Notes: a model not told the origin generated them from the letters alone. 64,000 bases of DNA from Planctomycetota bacterium (GCA_021413865.1 JAIOPN010000015.1:1-64000), one strand, 5' to 3'. Shown: positions 25,721 to 34,252, counted from the first letter of the stretch. A program made the numbers and translations.

Positions 25721-26674
25721 TTGGCCAAGGCACAGGCAGACCAGAACCCCGTACCCGACGCCCCGGATTCCCCCGACGCCCCCACCGGCACCCCCGCCGG
25801 TTCGGCGGCGTCGCCCAACTCGGCCCCTACTCCCGGCGCGAGCAAACGCACCTGGCAGGACGTGCTGGACATGGGTAAACGCTCCGATATGCCCGAGGGG
25901 CTCTGGATGCCCTGCCCCGAGTGCAAGGCCATGCTCTACACCAAGAACGTGGAGCGCAACCTCTGGGTCTGCCCCGAGTGCAACCACCACCTGCGCGTCG
26001 GCGCGGACCAGCGCTGCGAGCAGTTGTGCGACACGGGCAGCTTCGAGGCGATGTGGGAAAACCTCTGCCCGGTGGACACGCTGGAGTTCGTGGACCTCAA
26101 GCCGTACAAGGACCGGATCAAGAGCGAGCAGGCCAAGACCAAGCGCAACGATGCGCTGATCGCCGGCAAGGGGTTCATCAAGGGCCGGCGCGTTGTGCTG
26201 GCGTGCATGGACAACCGCTTCATGATGGGCTCGATGGGCGTGGTGGTCGGCGAGAAGCTGACCCGCGCGATCGAGCTGGGCACCGAGAAGAACTGGCCGG
26301 TCATCGTCGTGAGCTGCTCGGGCGGCGCCCGCATGCAGGAAAGCACGATGAGCCTGATGCAGATGTCCAAGACGTCGGCCGCGCTGGCGCGGCTGGACGA
26401 TGCCGGCGGGCTGTTCATCAGCGTGCTCACCGACCCGACGACCGGCGGCGTGACGGCGAGCTTCGCCATGCTGGGCGACGTGATCCTCGCCGAGCCAAGG
26501 GCGCTCATCGGCTTTGCCGGCCCGCGTGTCATCGCCAACACCGTACGCCAGGAGCTGCCCGAGGGCTTCCAGCGCAGCGAGCACCTGCTGGCCAAGGGTT
26601 TCATCGACCGCGTCGTCCACCGCAACGACCTGCGCAGCGAGATTAGCCGGATCATCGACTACGCCGGCAAGTGA
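25721..26674 (+). CDS. accD: acetyl-CoA carboxylase carboxyltransferase subunit beta
   Basis: The subunit carries the carboxyltransferase half-reaction of malonyl-CoA synthesis together with AccA. A four-cysteine zinc ribbon is at C65, C68, C84 and C87. The crotonase core follows, with SCSGGARMQESTMSL, TTGGVTASFAMLGD and PRVIANTVRQELPEGFQ. I prefer the TTG start at 25721, which has GAGG 8 bp upstream. It gives 317 residues with a 45-residue Pro/Ala-rich N-terminal extension. A start within the extension (an ATG at 25871) would give a size closer to that of other bacteria. No accA is in this window. Confidence 0.95.
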   Translation: MAKAQADQNPVPDAPDSPDAPTGTPAGSAASPNSAPTPGASKRTWQDVLDMGKRSDMPEGLWMPCPECKAMLYTKNVERNLWVCPECNHHLRVGADQRCEQLCDTGSFEAMWENLCPVDTLEFVDLKPYKDRIKSEQAKTKRNDALIAGKGFIKGRRVVLACMDNRFMMGSMGVVVGEKLTRAIELGTEKNWPVIVVSCSGGARMQESTMSLMQMSKTSAALARLDDAGGLFISVLTDPTTGGVTASFAMLGDVILAEPRALIGFAGPRVIANTVRQELPEGFQRSEHLLAKGFIDRVVHRNDLRSEISRIIDYAGK

Positions 26675-26682
26675 CGACTTAC

Positions 26683-26716
26683 CCCCTCTCCCTCCGCGAG
26701 AGGGCAGGGGTGAGGG
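26683..26716. repeat. intergenic hairpin repeat of the CCCTCTCCCTCC...GGGTGAGGG type
   Basis: CCCTCTC (26684-26690) pairs with GAGAGGG (26698-26704), followed by CAGGGGTGAGGG. The same sequence pattern is widespread as a dispersed intergenic repeat in many high-GC bacteria (general knowledge). Here it lies just after the accD stop and could end the transcript or act as a REP-like element. Confidence 0.6.
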
Positions 26717-26750
26717 CGTCCGCTTCGCGGCTGCACCGAAGGTGCGCTCC

Positions 26751-28013
26751 ATGCCTCCACACATACGCCACGACCCGCACCCGCGATGGCCCCTCGCGGC
26801 CGCGCTGTTGCTGCTGATCTCCCTCGCGCACGCCGCAGCGGCGCAGGTCGTGCCGGAAACCGTCACCCACGACCCGCCTCCCAAACTCACGAGCTTCAAG
26901 AGCAAGTTCTACACGGTGCAGACCAATCTGACCGTCGAGGAGGCCAGGCCGATCGCCGAGCACATGGACGCGGTCTTCGCCGAGTACTCCCGCCGTTTCG
27001 CCTCCTTCCCGGCACGCAACGCCGAACTGATGCCGCTCTACCTGCTGCGGACGCAGAAGCAGTACGAGGGGTTGCTGGGCTCCAACGGCATCAACGCCGC
27101 CAACACCGGGGGCATGTTCTTTATCCAGCGGACAATCCAGGGTCTGGCGACCTTCACCCAGGGCCGAAACCTCTCGGCGACCTACGTCGTGCTCCAGCAC
27201 GAGGGCTTCCACCAGTTCGCCTACAGCAGGATGGGGACCAACCTGCCCATCTGGGTGAACGAGGGGCTCGCCCAGTATTTCGAGGACGGCATCCTCACCC
27301 AGCAGCACGGCATGTACGTCGGCCTGGCCAACGCGCGACGGCTCGCCTCCGTGCAATCGGCGATCGCGCACAGCAGCATCCTCGACATCGACGAACTGCT
27401 CGCGCGCAGCCAGGACGAGTGGCACCAGATCGTCGTTGCCGGCGGCGAGGGCGCGGGGCTGCAGTACGACCAATCCTGGTCGCTGGTCTATTTCCTCATC
27501 CACGGCGACAGCGGCAAGTACAAGGCCGCCTTCGAGAAATACCTCACCCTCGTCAGCCAGGGCCGATCCAGCGTCTCGGCCTTTTCGCAATCGTTCGGCG
27601 CGACCAACAACAAGGCCTTCCGCGACCGCTGGATCGCCTTCACCGAAAAAGCCACGCCCGACCCGCTCAACATCTCGATCGTCCGCATGGAGTTCCTGGG
27701 CGCGGGCCTCAAGTTCCTCCTCGAACGCCAGCACCCGATGCCCAAAACCCTCGACGAGTTGCGGCAGGTCCTCATCTCCTTCCAGTTCGCCCTCACCCGC
27801 TACTCGCCCGGTGTGAAGATCGTCCAGACCGCCGGCGACGAAAGCCTCTACGCCTTCCCGCGCAACGGGCAGGACGCCCCCTTCCTCCTGCTCGAGCCCT
27901 CGGCCTCGGGCCTGCCCCCGCGCATCACCGCGCAGGGCCTCAAGCCCGAACCCACGCTGGTGTGGTCCCGCGACAAGCAGGGGAACCTCGTGCAGGACAT
28001 GCAGTTCAAGTGA
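26751..28013 (+). CDS. secreted DUF1570 zinc-peptidase-like protein
   Basis: From ATG 26751 the protein is 420 residues with a Sec signal peptide (WPLAAALLLLISLAHAAAAQ, cleaved near residue 32). The metallopeptidase motif HEGFH gives His150, Glu151 and His154, and a third ligand candidate Glu171 lies in WVNEGLAQYFED. This is the DUF1570 arrangement common in planctomycetes. Peptidase activity has not, to my knowledge, been shown for the family. The C-terminal third is a helical region with no motif I know. It is probably periplasmic. Confidence 0.85.
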   Translation: MPPHIRHDPHPRWPLAAALLLLISLAHAAAAQVVPETVTHDPPPKLTSFKSKFYTVQTNLTVEEARPIAEHMDAVFAEYSRRFASFPARNAELMPLYLLRTQKQYEGLLGSNGINAANTGGMFFIQRTIQGLATFTQGRNLSATYVVLQHEGFHQFAYSRMGTNLPIWVNEGLAQYFEDGILTQQHGMYVGLANARRLASVQSAIAHSSILDIDELLARSQDEWHQIVVAGGEGAGLQYDQSWSLVYFLIHGDSGKYKAAFEKYLTLVSQGRSSVSAFSQSFGATNNKAFRDRWIAFTEKATPDPLNISIVRMEFLGAGLKFLLERQHPMPKTLDELRQVLISFQFALTRYSPGVKIVQTAGDESLYAFPRNGQDAPFLLLEPSASGLPPRITAQGLKPEPTLVWSRDKQGNLVQDMQFK

Positions 28014-28018
28014 CGCAG

Positions 28019-28043
28019 GCACGCCCGCTTCAGCGGGCCGTGC
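28019..28043. repeat. REP-like palindrome (CCCGCTTCAGCGGG type)
   Basis: GCACGCCCGCT and AGCGGGCCGTGC form arms around a 2-bp loop. It sits between the convergent stops of the DUF1570 and PIG-L genes and may stop both transcripts. A similar palindrome occurs at 50897-50919. Confidence 0.55.
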
Positions 28044-28055
28044 TCCGCCGTGCGT

Positions 28056-28739
28056 TCACATCACGAGCCCATCCAACGAACCCAACCCGATCGGCTCACG
28101 CGTGTAGAACGGCTCGGCGTAGTCCGTGCCGATCCGGCTGCCCATGTAGCCGTTCATCTGTCGGATCGCCTCCACGATGCGCCGGTTCCGCTCAGCCTTG
28201 ACGAACTGCGACTCGTACGCGGTGATCGAGTTCATCTTTGCCTCGATCTGCGCCGAAATGTCGATGCAGAACGTGGGCACGATCGGGGCCCGCAGGTGCA
28301 TGGCGAAGTAATAGAAGAGCCACTTGGGGTGGATCGGCTGGCCGGGGATGTCGGCCTTGGTCAGCTTGGCGTCGAAGCGGGCGTCCTCGACGATGCGGGT
28401 CGTCGCCAGGTGGTCCGGGTGCGCGTCCTCGAAATAGGGACAGAAGAGGATCGACGCCTGGTGCTCGCGGATGACACCGGCCACCTTGTGGCGGGAGGCC
28501 AGGTCGTGTGTCACCTCACGGTTTTTCAGGCCGAGCAACCGCCGTTTCACGCCCAAGATTTCCGCGGCGCGGGTCCACTCACGCTGCCTGATCTCCGGCG
28601 AGCCGTGCGGCGTGGGCTCGCCGTTGGTCATGTCGAGCAGCAGCACGTTGTGCCCCTGCGACACGAAACGGAGGATCGCCCCGCCCATGCCGATCTCCTG
28701 GTCATCCGGGTGCGGACCTACGACAAGAATGTTCGCCAT
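28056..28739 (-). CDS. PIG-L family deacetylase, BshB1-like
   Basis: The 227-residue protein has the zinc-site motif GPHPDDQEIGMGG (His10, Asp12, Asp13) and the second motif AHPDH. KWLFYYFAMHL and SQFVKA resemble BshB1, the N-acetylglucosaminyl-malate deacetylase of bacillithiol synthesis. The start at 28739 follows GAGGA at 9 bp. It lies 11 bp after a family-4 glycosyltransferase gene. BshA, the first bacillithiol enzyme, is also a family-4 glycosyltransferase, but the neighbour does not look like a typical BshA. The substrate is therefore uncertain. Confidence 0.87.
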   Translation of the reverse strand: MANILVVGPHPDDQEIGMGGAILRFVSQGHNVLLLDMTNGEPTPHGSPEIRQREWTRAAEILGVKRRLLGLKNREVTHDLASRHKVAGVIREHQASILFCPYFEDAHPDHLATTRIVEDARFDAKLTKADIPGQPIHPKWLFYYFAMHLRAPIVPTFCIDISAQIEAKMNSITAYESQFVKAERNRRIVEAIRQMNGYMGSRIGTDYAEPFYTREPIGLGSLDGLVM

Positions 28740-28750
28740 GGTGTTCGTCC

Positions 28751-29926
28751 TCAATCCCGGACCGCCGCCGCGAGCGCGCCGGCGTAGATTTCTTCCAGCC
28801 GCCGGGTCATCAGCCGCACGTCGAACCGTTCGCGTGCAAAACGCCCGCCTTCCTCCGCCAACCGCAGACGCTCCGCCGGGTCACTGAGCAACCCGAGAAT
28901 CGCCCGCGCCAGCGCGTCGCGGTCGCCGACCGGCACGAGCCGGCCGGTCTGGCCGTCGATGCAGACCTCGCCGATTCCGCCCGCATCGTACCCCACCACC
29001 GCGCAGCCGCAGAGCAACGCCTGTACCAGCGTGCGCGGCTGACCCTCCTGATACGACGGCAACGCCGCCACATCCATCGACGACATCATCTCCCCCACCC
29101 GCGCCGGGGGCACAAGCCCCGTGAAAATCACGTTGCCCGCCAGGTTTTCTTTTTCGACGCGATCTTCCAGTGCCGCCCGGTGCCAGCCATCACCCACAAT
29201 GACGAGGCGTAAGCCCGGCAATCGCTCGATAAGCCGTGGCATTACGTCGAGCAGATCATCCTGTCCTTTCAATTTGTCGAGCCTCGCCACGATGCCCACC
29301 ACCGGCGCGTCAGGCGCGATGCCCAGCTCACGCCGCGCCGCCTCACGTGCGCCGACCGGCGGCGAGAATGCCGTGACGTCCACGCCACTGGGCACCACGT
29401 CGTACTGTTCGGGCCGGCCGATGTGGCGTTCACGGAAGGAATCGATCATCGCCCGCGTCACGCCCAGGATGCGGTCGCACCGCCGCGCCGCCCAGCGCTC
29501 CAACGCGACGTATATCGCGTTGATGATCCCGGGTTGGCGCTCGTGGAACGGCAGACCGTGCACCGTGTGGATGACAACGGGTTTGTCCTCATGCTTTTCC
29601 GCCCACGCCGCCGCGCGGCCGACGATCCCCGCCTTGCTCGAGTGCGTGTGCACCACATCCGGGGCGATCGCTCGGATCAGCCTGCGCAACGCGCGGTAAC
29701 ACAGATAATCATGCACCGGTAGGATCGCACGCCGCATCGACTTCACCTCGACCAGCGTCGCGCCGCTCCGCTTCGCCTCTTCAAGCAGCGACCCCTCGGG
29801 CCCGTAGATCGGCCCGTACACCAGCCACACCTCGTGCCCCGCCGCGACCTGCGCCGCGCAGCTCAGCACCGTGTTCTGCTGCGCCCCGCCGAGAATCAGC
29901 CGCGTGATGATGTGGACGATGCGCAT
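28751..29926 (-). CDS. family 4 glycosyltransferase
   Basis: From ATG 29926 the product is 391 residues with GT-B architecture. The N-terminal domain opens with HIITRLILGGAQQNT and the C-terminal domain has VGIVARLDKLKGQDDLL and LVIVGDG. The EX7E-type signature reads EGQPRTLVQALLCGCAVVG, so the second Glu is Gln, which is unusual. It transfers a sugar from a nucleotide sugar; the acceptor is unknown. It is followed closely by the PIG-L gene and preceded by truA, 38 bp away. Confidence 0.87.
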   Translation of the reverse strand: MRIVHIITRLILGGAQQNTVLSCAAQVAAGHEVWLVYGPIYGPEGSLLEEAKRSGATLVEVKSMRRAILPVHDYLCYRALRRLIRAIAPDVVHTHSSKAGIVGRAAAWAEKHEDKPVVIHTVHGLPFHERQPGIINAIYVALERWAARRCDRILGVTRAMIDSFRERHIGRPEQYDVVPSGVDVTAFSPPVGAREAARRELGIAPDAPVVGIVARLDKLKGQDDLLDVMPRLIERLPGLRLVIVGDGWHRAALEDRVEKENLAGNVIFTGLVPPARVGEMMSSMDVAALPSYQEGQPRTLVQALLCGCAVVGYDAGGIGEVCIDGQTGRLVPVGDRDALARAILGLLSDPAERLRLAEEGGRFARERFDVRLMTRRLEEIYAGALAAAVRD

Positions 29927-29964
29927 TGGGGACAATCCGAAACGCAGACCCACAACACGGGTCC

Positions 29965-30783
29965 TCACTCGTATTTCACCCACTCCAGCCAGAGCCCCGT
30001 CGGCGGCATCGTTGGCCCGGCCTCGCGGCGCTCGCGCGTCCTGAGCACCAGGTCCACCACCTCCGGCCCGAACCGGCCCCGCCCCACCTCCACCAGTGTC
30101 CCCGTGATGATCCGCACCATGTTGTAGAGGAACCCGCTCCCGCTCACGACGACCTGCACCTCGTCGCCGACCGCCTCGACACGGCAGTCGTGGATCGTCC
30201 GCACCGTGGTGATCCGGTCGTGGCTGGCGGCGGCAAAACCGAGGAAATCATGCTCGCCGATCATCCGCCGGGCGGCGTCGTTCATTCGCCCCACGTCCAG
30301 CGGGGTCCAGCAGTGATACACGTAGTGACGCCGGTCGAGCGGCCGGAGCTTCGACATGAACAGGCGGTAGCGGTACTGCTTGGACCTCGCGCCCGAGATG
30401 GCATCGAAACCCGGAGGCGCGAACTCGGCGCGGCGGACCTCGACGTCCTCGGGCAGGCGCGAGTTGATCGCGTCGGCCATGCGTTCCAGCGGGATGCGCG
30501 TCGCGGCGTCGAACTGCGCGGTCTGCCCCAAAGCGTGAACGCCCGCGTCCGTCCGGCTCGCGCCCACCACGTTCAACTGCTGCTGCATCGTGCGCAGCAC
30601 CGCCTGCTCGACGACCCCCTGCACCGTGCGCAGCGGCTCGACGCCAGCGGGTTCCTGTTTCTGCCAGCCGTGGAAGAGCGTGCCGTCGTAGGCGATGGTG
30701 AGCTTGTAACGGCGCAGCTCCGGAACGGAGCGCAGGGGCTCCTCCGGCACGGCGGGAGACGGCGTCGTGGGCGCTTCGCTCAT
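29965..30783 (-). CDS. truA: tRNA pseudouridine(38-40) synthase TruA
   Basis: The 272-residue enzyme makes pseudouridine at positions 38-40 of the tRNA anticodon arm. The catalytic motif GASRTDAGVHALGQ places the nucleophile at Asp79. TIAYDGTLFHGWQKQ and the C-terminal GFLYNMVRIITGTLVEVG are diagnostic. The N-terminal 20 residues are a Pro-rich extension beyond the usual start. It is first of a three-gene minus-strand group with the glycosyltransferase and PIG-L genes. Confidence 0.96.
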   Translation of the reverse strand: MSEAPTTPSPAVPEEPLRSVPELRRYKLTIAYDGTLFHGWQKQEPAGVEPLRTVQGVVEQAVLRTMQQQLNVVGASRTDAGVHALGQTAQFDAATRIPLERMADAINSRLPEDVEVRRAEFAPPGFDAISGARSKQYRYRLFMSKLRPLDRRHYVYHCWTPLDVGRMNDAARRMIGEHDFLGFAAASHDRITTVRTIHDCRVEAVGDEVQVVVSGSGFLYNMVRIITGTLVEVGRGRFGPEVVDLVLRTRERREAGPTMPPTGLWLEWVKYE

Positions 30784-30823
30784 GCCGGTGAGTCTAATGA
30801 ATAGAGGGGCGACGCGGAGCGGA

Positions 30824-31045
30824 TCAGGTCGGTGATGAACCTTGACTGATCCTGACGAAAAGCCATCGGCCTCCCCAGAGCAGACCCTTGAAAGCCAGCC
30901 GGCGCAGGAAGGGAAATTTCGTTGCGATAAGCCCCAGCGACGACGCGGCGAGCACGGAACGCCACGGACTCTCCGCGATGAGCCGTGGGAGGGTGCACTG
31001 CTCGGCCGCGTGGCGCAGACGTGCCTTGGCCTGCGCCACCGTCAC
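30824..31045 (-). CDS. small protein, third gene of a YqjD/YqjE-like operon
   Basis: A GTG start at 31045 overlaps the stop of the upstream membrane-protein gene as GTGA and gives 73 residues. The sequence opens TVAQAKARLRHAAEQC and has a weak hydrophobic stretch VLAASSLGLIATKFPFL. A longer frame upstream is rejected because it reads out of phase through the preceding gene. By position it corresponds to yqjK of the enterobacterial yqjD-yqjE-yqjK operon. Sequence similarity to YqjK is not clear, so only the position supports that. Confidence 0.6.
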   Translation of the reverse strand: MTVAQAKARLRHAAEQCTLPRLIAESPWRSVLAASSLGLIATKFPFLRRLAFKGLLWGGRWLFVRISQGSSPT

Positions 31046-31326
31046 TTCTTGTTGTTGATCATCCCGTGTGCCGTCCACCACAATCCTCCAGCACCGGCCA
31101 TGAGGGCCGCCCCCACGATGGCCGCCGCGCCGATCGGCCCGATCCACCACTGGAGCAACATGAACAACGCCCCGCCAACGGCGAGAATCCCCGCCGCGCC
31201 GAGGATCACGGCGATCGTGAGCATCCCCATCGCGGCGCCGAGCCGGTAGGCCCCGCGACGCAGGTCACGTGCCTCGGCCTCGAGCAGCTCGACCGCCGAG
31301 ATAAAAACGTCGGTCAGCAGCTTCAA
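31042..31326 (-). CDS. YqjE/holin-like membrane protein
   Basis: The product is 94 residues: a charged N-terminal helix (VELLEAEARDLRRGAYRLG) followed by two membrane helices, TIAVILGAAGILAVGGALFML and an Ala/Gly-rich second one. This is the layout of phage-holin-family YqjE proteins. It starts 3 bp after the DUF883-like gene and overlaps the next gene. Function is unknown; in Enterobacteria the operon is linked to stationary phase. Confidence 0.7.
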   Translation of the reverse strand: MKLLTDVFISAVELLEAEARDLRRGAYRLGAAMGMLTIAVILGAAGILAVGGALFMLLQWWIGPIGAAAIVGAALMAGAGGLWWTAHGMINNKK

Positions 31327-31329
31327 ACC

Positions 31330-31581
31330 TTACCTCCGGCTGACCAGCGCGCCGATCAACGCGCCCACGCCCAGCGCGATCAGCACGCTGGTGATCGGCC
31401 GTTCGCTGATCTTCTCCTGCACCGCCTCGACGGCCTCTCCGCCGAGTTCCTTGGCCTGCGCCACGCTGTGCTTGCCCGCCTTCGCCGCGGTGTTCAGCAG
31501 GCCGCTGAAATCGTCGCGCAGCTTGCCGATGTCGTGCTTGATCTTGTCGATGTCCGTGTGGTCCACTGCTCGATCTGCCAT
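31330..31581 (-). CDS. DUF883/YqjD-like protein with C-terminal membrane anchor
   Basis: The 83-residue protein has a heptad-like helical region (IDKIKHDIGKLRDDFSGLL), a linker, and a C-terminal membrane helix TSVLIALGVGALIGALVSRR after ERP. The ERP-(hydrophobic)-GxxxG-RR ending is the signature of ElaB/YqjD (DUF883) proteins, which in E. coli tether inactive ribosomes to the membrane in stationary phase. The ribosome site GGAAGGAG is strong. It is first of the three-gene operon. Confidence 0.82.
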   Translation of the reverse strand: MADRAVDHTDIDKIKHDIGKLRDDFSGLLNTAAKAGKHSVAQAKELGGEAVEAVQEKISERPITSVLIALGVGALIGALVSRR

Positions 31582-31700
31582 GACCCGTCTCCTTCCAAAA
31601 AAATGTGCGCACAGATCGGAGCCACGCCGGTCCCGATCTTTGGTGCTGGTTTCCCCTTCCGCCCTGATTCAGCTTACTCACGCCGAGCCAATAGACAATG

Positions 31701-31724
31701 ATTTTCCGACAATTGCTGGAAAAT
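31701..31724. promoter_or_regulatory. inverted repeat upstream of the DUF883-like operon
   Basis: ATTTTCC and GGAAAAT form 7-bp arms 10 bp apart in an AT-rich island, 120 bp upstream of the DUF883-like start. The spacing suits a dimeric regulator. No convincing -10/-35 pair could be assigned, so its role is open. Confidence 0.35.
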
Positions 31725-31764
31725 AAGGAAAAACCTTACAAGAGATGAACCGCTGCGTTGCCCG

Positions 31765-32898
31765 TCACCCGCGCATCGTCTCGGGGTCCACGCCTAACCC
31801 CTCGCACCACCGGCGATACACGATCGGCGATATCTCTGACGGCTTGATCTCGCTCCGCCCGCCCCAGAAGACGTTGGTGTACCCCACCGGGATGCCCGCC
31901 TCTTCGAGGTGTTTGTCGATCGCCGCTTTGTGTGCCAGCACGACCGGCTTCTCCGTCCCGTGGGCCACCCCCATGACATTCACGTTGTGGAACTCTGGCC
32001 CCCCCTCGCGCCAGTAGGCGTGCGTCATGATGTGGTGCCGCCCCACCTCGCGCCCCGCTTCGACTTCCTTCCCCGGTGGCACCGCCCAGTGGAACAACGC
32101 GTTGAACTTCGTCACGCGCTGCCCGTCGGCCAACGGCTTGACGTGCTCCAGGAACGTCGAGAACCGCCCGATCACGCGCCGCTCATTCAGCGAACGCGCC
32201 ACCTCGACGAACTTCTCGAACGACACCCCCGCCTCCGCGGCGCGGGCATGCCACGGGTTTTCATTGATCTCTTCCACGGCGAACTCTCGTTTGAGCGCCT
32301 CGAGCACCCGCCAGTCCATCTCATTCAGCGCAACGATATTCGTATCGTGCACCTCGGCCAGTTCGTCGGCCCGGCTACCCGGTTCGAGCGTCTTACGCCG
32401 CACGTGGCCCACCCCCAGCGCAAAAAGTACCTTCGCCGGCATAACCAGGTACCGCTCCGCGCCGGCCAGGCGGCAGAGCAGGTCGCAGTGGCGCGCCATG
32501 GAAAAACCCTGCGGGACCTTCAGCGTGGTCCAGAGGCGGTAGGCGGAACCGGGGGTGGCGGTGTCGGTGGTGCGGACGACGACGTGGCCGGAGAAGGGGT
32601 CGTTGTCGAACATCCAGCGGAAGGCGGCGTCGAGCGTGCCGGGCCGATCGGGAACCTGCCAGGCGACCAGGGCGCCCGGGGCGAGGTTGGTGGCCATGAG
32701 CGTCTGACGCACGCGACGGATCGTGCCCGCGGCGAGCATGGCGCGGATGCGCTCCAGCACAACAGGCAGCTCCACGCCCGACAGCCTCGCGATCTCGCTG
32801 AACGGATCAACCTGGAAACCCTGCACGCGGTCCTCGGAGACTGCGAGTATCTGTGCGTTCACGGGGTCGTCGATGGCGATGGGGACAGTGGCGGACAT
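31765..32898 (-). CDS. double AsnC/Lrp-type protein resembling fused siroheme decarboxylase AhbA/AhbB
   Basis: The 377-residue protein has two repeats, each a winged helix plus an AsnC-type ligand-binding domain. Helix-turn-helix parts are EIARLSGVELPVVLERIRAM (about 35) and AAEAGVSFEKFVEVARSL (about 220). In the second half, PPGKEVEAGREVGRHHIMTH and NVNVMGVAHGTE resemble AhbB, the subunit that with AhbA decarboxylates siroheme to didecarboxysiroheme. AhbA and AhbB are normally separate proteins of about 150-190 residues, so this looks like a natural fusion. A transcription-regulator role is the alternative. No other heme genes are next to it. Confidence 0.7.
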   Translation of the reverse strand: MSATVPIAIDDPVNAQILAVSEDRVQGFQVDPFSEIARLSGVELPVVLERIRAMLAAGTIRRVRQTLMATNLAPGALVAWQVPDRPGTLDAAFRWMFDNDPFSGHVVVRTTDTATPGSAYRLWTTLKVPQGFSMARHCDLLCRLAGAERYLVMPAKVLFALGVGHVRRKTLEPGSRADELAEVHDTNIVALNEMDWRVLEALKREFAVEEINENPWHARAAEAGVSFEKFVEVARSLNERRVIGRFSTFLEHVKPLADGQRVTKFNALFHWAVPPGKEVEAGREVGRHHIMTHAYWREGGPEFHNVNVMGVAHGTEKPVVLAHKAAIDKHLEEAGIPVGYTNVFWGGRSEIKPSEISPIVYRRWCEGLGVDPETMRG

Positions 32899-32972
32899 GC
32901 GTGGGGTCCAGACCCCAACCCTTCGCGGACTCAGCCGGCTTGGTCGGGGGCATCTATCTTAGGGTGCGGGGC

Positions 32973-33461
32973 TCAATATTTCAGGCCGTTGTCGCGCACG
33001 TGGACGTGCGGCTCGCCACCGAAATACTGGCCGTTACGGACGATGCCCACGAAGATGTCGTGGTCTCCCTCGACGTCCATGTGGCAGGTGAGTTCGCACT
33101 CGAGGAAGCCCAGCGTGTGGGCGAGCAGCGGGAGGGTGAGCACGGAATCGTGGACGAGTTCGAGGCCCAGGAACGGGTCCTGTATGCCGTCGGAGCCGCC
33201 GGCGAACTTGCGGAGGATGCCCTTCTCGTTCTTGGGCAGTTGGCACAGGCCGAAGCGGCGCGACTCGCTGATCAGCGGCATGATCGGCCGGCCCTTGCCG
33301 ATCGCGATCGAGACCATCGGCGGCTGAAAGCAGACCTGCTGCACCCAGCTCGCGAGCATGCCGGCGCGGCGGTCCTCATGTTGCGCGGTGAGGATGAAAA
33401 GCCCGGAAGGGATGCGGCCCAGCGCCGCGGCGATCGCCTGTTTGGTTTTCTCGTCTTGCAT
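32973..33461 (-). CDS. flavin reductase-like FMN-binding protein
   Basis: The 162-residue product starts at ATG 33461. It has LGRIPSGLFILTAQHEDRR, then GMLASWVQQVCFQPPMVSIAI, typical of the flavin-reductase/FMN-binding split barrel, and ends with a DHDIFVGIV strand. It should bind FMN and reduce it or act as part of an oxygenase pair. An earlier in-frame start at 33512 adds 17 residues absent from the family. It is divergent from the HAD gene. Confidence 0.87.
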   Translation of the reverse strand: MQDEKTKQAIAAALGRIPSGLFILTAQHEDRRAGMLASWVQQVCFQPPMVSIAIGKGRPIMPLISESRRFGLCQLPKNEKGILRKFAGGSDGIQDPFLGLELVHDSVLTLPLLAHTLGFLECELTCHMDVEGDHDIFVGIVRNGQYFGGEPHVHVRDNGLKY

Positions 33462-33556
33462 GCGGCTCCCCGACAGAGCCGACAGCATACGTTCACGCAA
33501 AGTGAACCGCAAAGCCGACGGCGCGTGACGCGGTCCGCCTCGCTATGCTCCGCCGC

Positions 33557-34201
33557 ATGATCCACCGCTCCATCATCTTCGATCTGGACGGCACCCTCGC
33601 CGACACGCTCGCCGACATCGCGGCGGCGGCGAACCACGCGCTGGCGGAAATGGGCAGACCGACTTTTGACGTGCAGCGCTACCGCTACCTCGCCGGGCAG
33701 GGGCTGCACTCGCTGATGACCGACGCGCTGGGACCGGGCCATGCGGGCCTGGTCCCGCGCGGGATGGAATTGTTCCGCGCCTATTACTCGGACCATTGGA
33801 CAGACCACACCGCGCCGTACCCGGGCGTGCCGGCGCTGCTGGATGAACTGACGCGCCGCGGCGTGCGCATGGCGGTGCTGAGCAACAAACCCGACTCAGC
33901 GACGCAGGCGATGATGAAGCACGGCTTCGCGCGGTGGCGTTTCGACGCCGTGATCGGCCAGCGCGAGGGCAAGCCGCTCAAGCCCGACCCGGCCGGTGCA
34001 CTGGAGATCGCGGAAACGTGCGGCGTACCGGCGAAAGAATGGCTCTACGTCGGCGACACGAAGGTGGACATGATGACCGCGACGCGTGCGGGGATGTTCG
34101 CCGTGGGCGTGCTCTGGGGTTTCCGTGACGAACCGGAGCTGCGCGACAACGGGGCGCGGGTGATCATCCGTGAGCCGGCGGAGTTGCTGGCGCTGGTGTG
34201 A
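33557..34201 (+). CDS. HAD-family phosphatase (phosphoglycolate phosphatase-like)
   Basis: The product is 214 residues. HAD motif I is IIFDLDGTLADTLADI, motif II is VLSNKP, motif III covers KPLKPDPAG, and motif IV is YVGDTKVDMMTA. The four-helix cap between motifs I and II puts it with Gph-type phosphatases that dephosphorylate 2-phosphoglycolate or related small molecules. Two ATG codons 12 bp apart are possible; neither has a clear ribosome site. Confidence 0.88.
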   Translation: MIHRSIIFDLDGTLADTLADIAAAANHALAEMGRPTFDVQRYRYLAGQGLHSLMTDALGPGHAGLVPRGMELFRAYYSDHWTDHTAPYPGVPALLDELTRRGVRMAVLSNKPDSATQAMMKHGFARWRFDAVIGQREGKPLKPDPAGALEIAETCGVPAKEWLYVGDTKVDMMTATRAGMFAVGVLWGFRDEPELRDNGARVIIREPAELLALV

Positions 34202-34252
34202 CACGGGCATGATTGTTTGACCACTGACGCCGCGGGCTCATAAAATAAGGTC

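Noticed and set aside
31792..31798. GCCTAAC heptamer, considered as another integron-type core site
   Set aside because: It falls inside the coding sequence of the AhbA/AhbB-like gene and encodes ordinary residues. A similar hit at 53656-53662 is also inside a coding region.
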